Source: Acipenser ruthenus
Lineage: Eukaryota; Chordata; Actinopteri; Acipenseriformes; Acipenseridae
NCBI RefSeq assembly: GCF_902713425.1
Contig: NC_081214.1
Location: forward strand, 22,030,208 to 22,094,207
Reading direction: 5' to 3'
Length of the DNA stretch: 64,000 bases
Shown here: positions 13,301 to 23,301 of the stretch, in pieces
Numbering within the stretch: the first letter of the stretch is position 1
Layout: the number at the start of each line of letters is the position of its first letter
Translations under genes and position numbers: made by a program
Notes under the pieces: generated by a model
Databases searched by the model: none
Seen by the model: only the letters and a program-made list of their open reading frames with translations
Told to the model about the DNA's origin: nothing

Positions 13301-15621
13301 GTGTCTTAACAGCATGGCCAAGCAGGCATTCCATTAGGTCAAATACAGAACAAAAAAATAAATAAAAAAGGATTCAAATACTGTGCAAGATCCATTTGAA
13401 TTCCAGCAGCTCTGGCACAAGTCAATTGGAGCCAACATATTTATACTGATTTTGTATTGTTTAAATAAGAACACTGATTACAAGAACTGTACATACCTTT
13501 ATTTTTGTTGGCATTGAAAAGGTGACCAGCTCAGGACAGAAAACTTTATACAAAGAGAGTAAGGCCTGCAGGTATGGCTGTTTTCCCTTGCAAAAGGAAG
13601 AAAAACAATGTTACATTATTTCAAGAGTAACCAAAAGAAAAGAAATGATACACTTAGCATGGAGGCTTTTGGTTTCATAACTACCACAGTGTATTGTGTA
13701 CTAATAATACTTACTATTTTGGCCTGAAGATCTAGTAATCTTCTTATTCTGTAATGTTTAACTGGAAACAAAGAGAGAGGGTTTTGTTAAACAAATCACT
13801 AAAATCATTTGTTTAAAAAATGTGCTGTAAATGTTCACAGCTCAATGCATTAAGAAGAATCCTTGAATAAAAATGTTATTGTACATGCATGTCCAACTTA
13901 CCACTCTCCTTTGTGGTCAAAAGGTACAGCAAGTGGCAGATGTAGGGACACTAAAGGAGGCAGAAGAGTATAAGAGAAAATAAGAAACACATACACATGG
14001 TTGCATGTTTGTTGGGGCACCCGTAGACAGTTTAGTTAAATCAAGTTGCATTTAGGTACTGTTAAAAAATATATATGGAATTGCGAATGTGCATAGGTTA
14101 GTACTGCAAGCAATTTATCCCATTTATATGAAAGATGATCGTGTTTTCTTACCAGGTGCTCATCTGTCAGAAAACAGAATAAAAAGCCATACAGCAAGTG
14201 TAGCTGCTCCTTTGAATCAACCAGGTCAAACACGGTAATAAACCAGCGGAAAAACATGACCTAAACATGGGAGAAAAGACCTTTAATAACCAGCAAATGA
14301 TTCCACAAAGTATTCTTTGCAGTTTAGTTAAATATAAATCTGTATTGAATCCAATAATAAATGGGACAAAGAATTCTGGAGCAGTTCATGTCTTCTGCAT
14401 AGTCCTAGAATTGGCTGAGCATGCTGTCCTGAACCATTTGAGAATGGGACAGTACCTCTGCAGAGTCTAGTAATATTTACCTGCAAGTTTGAGGGCAGCT
14501 TTCCCACACAGAACCAGGACACTCCTTTTATCAATGCGCTCTGAGGTACCACTGTCGCTGGAATCAGAGTCTTCATGACCCGCACACCCAAAACACTGCC
14601 TGAAAAACAGTGCCACACAAAAACAATTCTAAGAGAAGGAAGTGTTTTATTATCTGCATAACTTTATATTTTATATATCACCATCACTGCAAATTAAAAC
14701 ATGCTATAAGAAAAAGACCATGAAAATCTGTGAATACAACTGAGAAGTTCCACCTTACCCATTCGGAGGCCAAGTGCAAAGTCTATCATTATATCAATGC
14801 CTTCTGGGGGTAATCCCTTATTGAATGCTGTCCGCTCAATGGTGTCAAGGTGTTTCTCCAGGACATAATTGCCACGCCATGGGGTACCAGCTTCAACTTT
14901 AAGAAACAAGGATTGAACGGTTAACACAAACCAACCAATTTCTGTGCATGCTCCCTGTTTACAGTGCCAGAGAAACAGCATATATATTATAGATACCATC
15001 TTATTATGTTTACATGCACGCATTTGCCCATGATGGTGTTCTGTGGGCGCCATTGGTTTACACAGAGGTTTACAGGGTGAACAAACTAATTAAAAGTCTA
15101 ATTATAAGATTGATCCCACGCACAATGTACCAGTCGAGTAGGCTTACATTGTAGAATGAACTGTAACAACTACCAGGACGTGTTTTGATAATTAATACAT
15201 GTAGAGTAGAAATCTTTGAAAGGGGTAACAGTAGCCAACACTGAAGCAGCGAGTGACGGGCTGAGATGGGATGTCTGTATCTTGAATTCATTGTCACCGA
15301 CTTACACAATTCAAACTCTTTTGATTTCATAACTATTATTACCAATACACATTGTATTTACTTTTATACGAATATTTTAGTTGCAACGAAGACAGCTTCA
15401 TTGCAAAAGAATCAGTGATAGTAACTGAAACATGCAGTTAAAATTGCTATGATTTTTAAAAGCTTACCTTCTTTAAAGTACAGTAGGGCCGACTGTAACG
15501 GATCCTCTGCCTCCTTTTTCCGCCTGGTACTCGACTTCGATCGTTGGCTGTGGTCCAATGACGATGTGCTGTCATTGTGTGTTCCGGAACCGGAGGATTC
15601 CCGACCAGACTTTCTCAGCAT
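7313..15621 (-). CDS. CENPI: Centromere protein I (CENP-I), 19 coding exons
   Basis: CENP-I is a HEAT-like helical subunit of the CENP-H/I/K/M complex in the constitutive centromere network; it helps deposit CENP-A and build the kinetochore. Coding exons in 5'-3' order: 15621-15468, 14896-14759, 14599-14481, 14260-14153, 13950-13902, 13761-13715, 13586-13497, 13273-13148, 12744-12592, 11722-11602, 11463-11372, 11246-11129, 10812-10748, 10392-10286, 9755-9620, 9039-8915, 8565-8517, 8271-8044, 7435-7313. All introns are GT-AG, the phases chain without a break, and the product is 715 aa (human 756). Conserved stretches include CPYICHLLYLL, GKQPYLQALLSLYK, LLLHYINCV and VAEYRNSFNIVHHPALMGYA. The N-terminus is Ser/Arg-rich and probably disordered; it is shorter and more diverged than in mammals. 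The neighbour order TMEM35A-CENPI matches human Xq22.1. Confidence 0.96.
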
Positions 15622-16264
15622 AGCTCAATGATGTGATCGTCTCAGCCGTTCACTGGCATTTAAGTCCAACACAATTAAAATATAAAATAAATAAAACCAA
15701 AAGTGGAAGCTTACATTGCATCCGTTAGACCACACGATTCTTATATGGAGACAGCAGTTCGTATATACATTCACCGTTATAACAATGCTATTGAAATTAA
15801 TAAATACCGCTAGAATAAAGTAGAGTAACCGGGATTTACCCTAACTGCGCACCAGCGACACTCAGCTCGTGTTACTTTTAGAGTATTTATTTTGTTTGTA
15901 TTTGTAAATTGTTAATTCCAGCTGAAACTCGTATTCACGTATAAATTACAGCCTCTGAAGAAAACCCCGTTTTTTTTTTTCGTCTTCCTTTTTTATACGC
16001 AGTAAAAGCGATGTCCAAACACAATGCTAGTCCATTCATTAGCTCTTCAACCACTACGGGGAAGGAAAAAAAAAGGCCAAACAACAAAAAAAACAATATC
16101 TCCGAGAAGCAGCCACTCCCAAACTCGGTGATCGCTGACGCAGAACGAAACCGTGTTCAAAACTGTATATATTTTGTATCCGTTGTTTGTTTTTGCAGTG
16201 TTTTAGTTTGGCTTTCAAGAACTGAGTTTTCGGACTGGAGGTAAACAATCCAAAAAAAAATTCA

Positions 16265-16380
16265 AACTTGCGCGCGACCGTTTACGCAGGCGCAGTGATT
16301 GGGCGTCTACCGTGATGTCATTGTTCCGGTGGGAAAGACTTGAGTGGAGTGGAACATGCGCAGTATTAGATGCGCAGTAT
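16265..16380 (-). promoter_or_regulatory. CENPI: Probable CENPI core promoter
   Basis: A short CpG-rich island about 650 bases upstream of the CENPI start codon, in otherwise AT-rich DNA. It holds GCGCGACCG and CGCAGGCGCAG, a CCAAT box on the minus strand (GATTGGG on plus), an ETS-like TTCCGG at about 16324, and two TGCGCA half-sites (16357, 16371) of NRF1 type. Such TATA-less promoters are typical of housekeeping and cell-cycle genes. The start of transcription cannot be placed exactly. Confidence 0.45.
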
Positions 16381-16979
16381 TATTTCCTTCAGTGTAAAGG
16401 AAAGCAATGTGACGCCACTGGGGTTCACTAAACCTGAACGGCACAGCGGCAGGGACATGATAAGAGCGTCAATATTTTCAGAACCTTTGCCATTGAGTTT
16501 TTTTTTTAATAACAACATAAATAACAGTTGCTCAGATTTAAAACATGTTTTAGACTCCAACACCATATTATTATATCATTATTCATGACATTTATTGGCA
16601 TGACCTGGAATACAGCTGGTAAAAAATTAGTTCTTCTTCTTCCGCCATCCTGTAAGCCAACTAACTATAATATAATATAACCCAAATATACTTGCTTGTT
16701 GCATCTTCTGTGACAGGGAAGAAGAGATGCTGTATGGTGCATTTATTAGATGTTCTTTCAAAGTGGGTATATGATCTGCTCTGCTAGGAATGAAAACAAA
16801 GAAGCACAGTTCAGTGTTTCTATAGACATGAACCTACATTTTCAAAAAGACTATCGATACAGTTACTTCAAATGTACATTAATAAGTAATGTAAGATGAT
16901 AAAGCAATCAAGCTGTTAAAACAATCACTTGTGCGTATTTCCCATAACACCCCTCAGTAATCATTACTTGTATTGTAAC

Positions 16980-17041
16980 ACTTGAAATGTATTTGCTTAC
17001 GATTGTAAGTCGCCCTGGATAAGGGCGTCTGCTAAGAAATA
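16980..17041 (+). mobile_element. SINE 3'-tail fragment
   Basis: Contains GTAAGTCGCCCTGGATAAGG followed by GCGTCTGCTAAGAAATAA. This is the same 3' tail as the full SINEs at 45.9 and 55.2 kb. The tRNA-like head is not recognisable, so this is a 5'-truncated or decayed copy. It runs directly into an AAT microsatellite. Confidence 0.8.

Positions 17042-17098
<57 letters not shown>
17042..17098. repeat. (AAT)19 microsatellite
   Basis: Pure AAT trinucleotide tract that grew out of the A-rich tail of the adjacent SINE fragment. Confidence 0.95.
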
Positions 17099-17099
17099 T

Positions 17100-19040
17100 T
17101 AGAACACATTTCATATTTCAAGCTCCTTAATATCCTAGGTTCAATGAAGAGACAAACCGTGACAGAGGTAGGTAAAACGTTTATTCAGCCTACCTACTTA
17201 ACAAGCTTGAGAGATACCCTGCCTTAGGCTTGCCAACTGTCCGGTTTTGGACCGGACATCCGATTTTAAGAAAATTTGTACCGTGTACGGTCAGTCGTTA
17301 AAGGGTAATTACCTTCAAATGTCATTTTAATGAGGGGTTCTCATTTCTATGATCTTTTTATGTTTTCGGTCATTCTGAGTTATGTTGCTACAATGATTAA
17401 TTTTACTCATCACTACAGCCCACTACTCTGGGGAATCCACATTAAATGTATAAATATATATAACAATCAATAACTGCAATCTGAGAGGTCAATTGGAAGC
17501 TAGGAGTCCATGATAAGGGTTTGCAGAAGACTGGTGAATCTACATTCAAACAGCACCATCTGCTGCTTGTATGTCGTATGACACAATGTACAAATGTAAT
17601 GGCACTGTGTGTTTATCAGCATTTGGTATTTACTGTATTTCAATGCCTGAATAGATGGTGGTGGGTGCAGTAAATTATCATCACATGAATGAAAACCAAA
17701 ACAGACCTTAAGGTAAAGGTGATCACATTGTTTTTTTATCAAGTTGATATTTTTTGCAGGCGATACAGCACCTACTGGAAATATTACAAAATAACCACAT
17801 ACTGTACCAATTCCCAATTATGAACAGGACCAGTGATTTCCCATGAGTGGAGAGCTACGTACAGAATTATATTTCTTTGAATATTGTTTTTCGTATAGAA
17901 TAAGCTTCTGAATTAAACATAAACAAACACAGTTTGGATTTCTTCTACTGACAACATTGTTTAGTTCAAACTGAAATATGGTACTTTATTGGAATTGATC
18001 TGTGCTCAGGTATCATTTAAATGAAATTACAAGTCCCCTATTTTAGTCTGCTATCACACCACCTGTCTATCAGAGAACCACCACTTCCTGTCTGGATGTT
18101 TGTTCACAGTATTTCTTTGCCAGCAACTTCCTGTATCAAGCTGATAAATTACAGTTTCAGGTCAGCAATCATAAAACAATATGTACATTAAAAAAAATAT
18201 ATTATTTTTTGTTGTCTTGGCATAAAATTGCATTTAAAGTTTTACATTAAAGTCCTTCAGCAGCAGCAACGGCCAAATTGCTTTTTTCACTTAACTTTTC
18301 AATCAATGCAGGAACTGAACTGTAAAGCTGGAAATGCATTTCTGACACTAAAGCAATTTATTAGATACAACGCTGCAGACTCGACATACTGTCAATTTCA
18401 CTCCCATACATACAAACTAGACTAGATTGAGGAGAGCATCCCTTTACTGCTGTGTGCAGACTTACTGGGATGCAGTACCAAGAGGGGAGAGTGAAGGGAG
18501 AAGATCACAAGCAGGAACATACAGCACGCCCTCAAAAGCATGTTCTTACAACTGTCTCTTTTTGAAAACCTCTGTATCTAGGTTGTGTTTAAAGTCGCAG
18601 TGTTCATTTTTGAGACTATAAAGAAAATTCAGTTTTTTCAGATGTGTTCGCTACGGTTAAAAGACATTGATTAGAAATGACTGTACAGCTGAACAAAAAA
18701 TATCCCCTTGATACTTACCAGTATTTTAAAGACCAAAACTCAAGATGTAAGCTACAAAGTAGCATGTGAATAAGAGGCATTTTGTTATATAAATTGTTGT
18801 GTGCATATAGTTCAGTAAAGAAAAGGAGACACTGCAGCTTTAAAAGTCTTTTTTTATAGGAAGGTGGTAAGATGTTCTTACAATAGGAGAGTTAAGCTGT
18901 TTTAACTGTTCAGGAGAGAATTACATATCTGGAGAAATTGACAGCAGTCTGCCGGATGGGAAAGCTGCAGCTTCACTTTGATGGTCTCTCAATGACTGCC
19001 GTGCCTCGTCTCAGCAGGGCTCAGGCCGGGGCTCTGGAGA
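17100..19040. other. Spacer and probable TMEM35A 3' UTR
   Basis: No coding exon is seen. The right part is the likely TMEM35A 3' UTR; an AATAAA on the minus strand lies at 18357-18362. At 17225-17265 there is a short inverted repeat (GTCCGG TTTT GGACCGGAC), possibly a decayed transposon, whose family I cannot name. Confidence 0.5.
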
Positions 19041-21299
19041 CTAGGACACCTTCACTTTATTCTGTTCCTGTGAGTCCACCTGTCCGTTCCTGCTTTCGCT
19101 GCTGTCTGCCCGCTCCTCGGTCTGGCGGGCGATCAGTAGCCGGCAGGTTAGCAGGATCCCGAAGACCAAGGCGTGGGCATAGCGCTTGAGGGGGTCCCCC
19201 ACTAGCTGGTGGAAGAAGAGAACGGCCAGCATGACCAGGAGGAGGAGGAAATTGGCCACGTCCTTTGGCCTCCCTGGAACCAGGGTCAACACAATGCCAC
19301 ATGCCAACTCCACCGAGCCAATGATCTTCCGCAGCAGAACGGAGCTGATGCCCATCTTCTTCAACGCCGGGAGAGCCTTGGCGTAACTTTTATAGGCTCG
19401 TTTCTGTAAGGGGCACAAGGAAAACAAGGTCAGGAATGAGGGATTTCCGTAGGGACACTTTCTATCAATTACATTTTCCTGATGTTTCATTTCTTACCTG
19501 TTTAATATCCTGTTATGCGTGTTCTTCAATCACTCTTGTTTTAGAGCAGGTTTAATGACTAAACAACATTAGCTAGTGCTACCATAACTGTAACTTAGAA
19601 TCCCATTAAAACAGTGATGCTTGTTATGTAATAGGAGTGACCTGTTGATAAATGTCTATCGCTGCTGTACAAAGTAATGTGACACTTGAGTCTTCATTCA
19701 TAAACCCAATCTAGACACATTAGAATTGATCAGAATCTGTAATAAGCAAAAAGAAAGACTCCCAGTGATGCACCAATTAGCAAAAACGAGGTATTGCAAA
19801 CCAGCTTGTCTATGTCATTTGTCTCAGTTTCCAGAAACGGTACTGTTGTATAATGATAGTGTAATTTAAGTAATATTATCCTGCACTTGCTTTGGTTGGA
19901 TGTTCAAAGCTACCACAGTGTTATATTTAGGCTCATGTTATCTTTTCTTGGTGCTAAGCAGGAATAGTTTTATCTTGAATTAAAAATAAACCCTGCCTAC
20001 TGTAAGTAGCAACATTCCAAAATCACGTTTGAAATATTGGTAATAACAGCTATGCAAATGAAGCACCTACTACCATAATGTGTGCGGATAATCTGTTTGC
20101 AGTAGGCCTACTGGAGACGCACGCACAAAGCCCTCAGACACAGAGGAATTAAGGACAGTAGTCCTCGTAATCTATTCTCAAAGTCAAATGCTTCCAAACT
20201 GTCGAGCTTTAGTTTAAACCCCATTGCCACTCTGGTTAATCAGCCCCGCCCCGAGCTCCCACCCCCCCACCCCCATCTGCACGTAATTCAGTCTTTACTC
20301 CAATACGGTAATATATAATACCTGAATGTATTGTTTGCTTTTTGGCAGTTAGTATCTGGTGTAAATCGTAGTAAATACTTCTTAATCTGGGATATTTTTG
20401 TTTAAATCACTTTCAAAATGAATGGTCTCAAAGTCTGGGTTCAGGTCAATACGTTTAAAAATGTGTTAACATTTGTCTTTTTAATACAATCATTTTCAAT
20501 AGTCTTCCGAATGTTCTGGTACTGCTATATGAGTGAAATGTCTGACCCTGTGATAAGGCACGCAGCGGATGCTCTCCTGTGTATCTGTGCAATGTGCGGA
20601 ATATGATTGTGAGATTGCTCAAAATCATTTTAGCAACATTAATGAAGTTGACAGTGCCACTCCGAGTTCTTATATATATGCTATAATATATAATACATAA
20701 AGTATTTGTGTTATTATTGTTATTATGGTTTCATTGTACGGTATCTATAGACTATGAATATATAATTTGCTGGAAAACGACGCCATTGTCCTTGCAAAAT
20801 GATAATCACCAAGAAATTGATATTATGTGTTTTTGTTTTTTCAGGGTTTTTTATATTCTTTAAATCAATGAAAGTGTGTTAAAGAAAGACCAAAATGTGT
20901 CGCCATAAAAAAAAGAATAAATACATTGATGTATAAAATGAATGTGAAATAATATAAATAAAATGCTACACAAATATCACATTTAAAAAAAACATATGAT
21001 GTATATATAGCCTTTTCAAACATGTGCTACATTAACGTTTTTTCATTTTAAATTAAAATACACAAATGCCCTTCTAGTAATTCGAGACTGGAGATGTATA
21101 CTGCATTATCGTCGTGTTCCAAATGCGGGTTATATAATACTGGCAGATATAGAACGCGTTATTTTGTATTTTCACTTACCATTTCACTGTGCGCATCTTT
21201 GCTTAGTCTTGGGGTGAGTTTGATGGTTCCCATGAACACAAAGAAGAGCCCCAGAGCAATGGAAAGGGCTACAATGGTAACTGTCTTCGGCAAAGCCAT
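19041..21299 (-). CDS. TMEM35A: TMEM35A / NACHO, nicotinic receptor assembly factor
   Basis: A small multi-pass ER membrane protein of the DoxX-like fold. In mammals TMEM35A (NACHO) is needed for folding and assembly of alpha7 and other nicotinic acetylcholine receptors in neurons. Two coding exons: 21299-21180 (40 codons, ending at phase 0) and 19403-19041, giving 160 aa (human 167). The second exon encodes [18 protein letters not shown] and further on [11 protein letters not shown] and [20 protein letters not shown], nearly identical to human, with hydrophobic helices between; only the acidic tail after LLIARQTEE is variable. The invariant C-terminus KVKVS is kept. The start codon is chosen because [13 protein letters not shown] matches the family N-terminus. 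An AATAAA hexamer lies inside the last codons and is probably not used. Confidence 0.96.
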
Positions 21300-21512
21300 T
21301 TCTCCTGTGTCTGTACAGCGAGCCTGCCTCTCTCTCACACGGGGCTACAGACTCCTGTTCAACTCGATGCTATAAAAGAACAGAGCTGAGATCGGAAGGG
21401 ATTGGCAGTGGGATGTGTGACAGCAGCCAAGCACCTCTGGGTCCAAACTCACAAGGGATCATCCACCAGATCCGGGCACTTGGGAACTTTAAGACGAGTT
21501 TTTTACAGCCAA

Positions 21513-21518
<6 letters not shown>

Positions 21519-21595
<77 letters not shown>
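21519..21595. repeat. (AT)n microsatellite upstream of TMEM35A
   Basis: About 38 AT repeats, roughly 220 bases upstream of the TMEM35A start codon and so in or next to its promoter or 5' UTR. Confidence 0.95.
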
Positions 21596-21598
<3 letters not shown>

Positions 21599-22045
21599 GT
21601 CTGTGTTGATTTACTGCTGCGGATAAACTCTGCGTGAGTGGTGCGATTCGAAACTCTTTCTCATTTCTTCAAAAAGAAAAAGCCTCAATTAAGTCTCAAC
21701 ATTTGTCATAAATAAACAGTTTAATTTATTGTAGTTTAATTGCAACAATGTGTTTAATCTTTACATCAGAGTTATTTACAGTTTAAATGTACTAGTTTCC
21801 GTATAATTAGCTATGGTTAAATTCTACACGTGTCAGTTACATGATATAAAAATGTAGGCTACTATACAATTGTACAGGTATGTGCTGTATAATTCGGTTA
21901 AAACACTCCATATTAATATCAGAAAGTACCAAGTGCCATCTACACCAACCACAGAGGAATCGTATTACTATTGTTTTGTGTTTGTATGTTTGTTTGTTTG
22001 CTTCATATAAAATATAAACTGTGTTTGTTTACCGTGGCGTCAAAC

Positions 22046-22051
22046 TTTATT
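22046..22051 (-). terminator. ARL13A: Candidate poly(A) signal of ARL13A
   Basis: AATAAA on the minus strand, about 270 bases beyond the ARL13A stop. If used, the (CT)n(CA)n microsatellite lies inside the 3' UTR. Confidence 0.4.
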
Positions 22052-22080
22052 TTGAAAATAATGATGTTATAGTTACCATT

Positions 22081-22082
<2 letters not shown>

Positions 22083-22171
<89 letters not shown>
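22083..22171. repeat. (CT)n(CA)n compound microsatellite
   Basis: About 34 CT repeats followed by about 10 CA repeats. On the ARL13A sense strand this reads (TG)n(AG)n and probably falls in its 3' UTR. Confidence 0.95.
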
Positions 22172-22320
22172 TTGTACCAGAAAGGAAAACACAATTGGAT
22201 TTCCTTTGTCCATGAAAACAAGGCATTAGAGAGATGCATTGTTGATCTTCAGTGTGCAGTCTGGAAGCAGTGAGATAAGCAAGCAGAGAGACAGGGTGCG
22301 TCTTAAGTGATGCTCCCTTC

Positions 22321-23247
22321 TCATTGATTCTGTTCTTGTCTGGCTTTGAGGGCCAATATAGCTTTTCGGTAGAGATCTATGAAAAGAAAACACAACACAA
22401 TGTTTGAATGTTTTACACTGCACACTGTGTTTGAACAGTATCCCCAGCTGTCTACAATATTGTTGTGTGAGTGTGGAGGGATATTCACGGGGTAGCACAA
22501 CACTATTAGGGAACAAATCAGATGCACTTAACAGTTAAAAATAATAAAACGGTTGGCTCATTCATGCTTCACTTTGTGAATTGTTCGGTTTCTATCTCTT
22601 AATGTTTGCGTAAACGTACCAAATGTCGCGGAAAGGTCCACAGGCTGTGGGTGTGTTGGGGTCTCCTCAGTATTTATTTTATTTTTCTTTTTTGTTGTCT
22701 TTTTCTTCTTCTTCTTCTTTTGTAGTTTTTCTAAATTTGAAATGAAAACACGCATTCTTATTATATTGCAGCTGCTCCAGCCTAAGCAGACTGCAACAGC
22801 TGGGGTTACATCTCAAATAGAGCGTGCCTGAATGTCTTAATGGGGGGGAAGGGGGGCGGGCGGACCACAACAAAGCGTTTACTCGCTTATTTAATGAACT
22901 CCTGTTTTTTTTAAGGAGGAATATTCCACTTACATTTGTAAAATGAGAAACTAACAGCTTAACAGTGCTTAAAATTCAGAATACCTTTCTTTGGCGATTC
23001 TTTTGTACTCAGTCGGTCTGATTGCTCGTGGAACTCTTCGCTCTTTTTCGGGTTTTTACTGAGCACTTCACCCACCCTGTTGCTAGGCAACACAGCGCCG
23101 CTAGCCCCGCTGGCTTTCGCTTCTTTTTGCACGGGCTCTTTCCCCTCAAGGTTTTCGTGTTGCTCGTTCTCATTCTCCTCCGCGTCCTCAATCTTCACTT
23201 TCTTTTTCTTTTTCAGTCGCTTTTTTAGCTTATTTTCCTTCTGTAAA

Positions 23248-23301
<54 letters not shown>

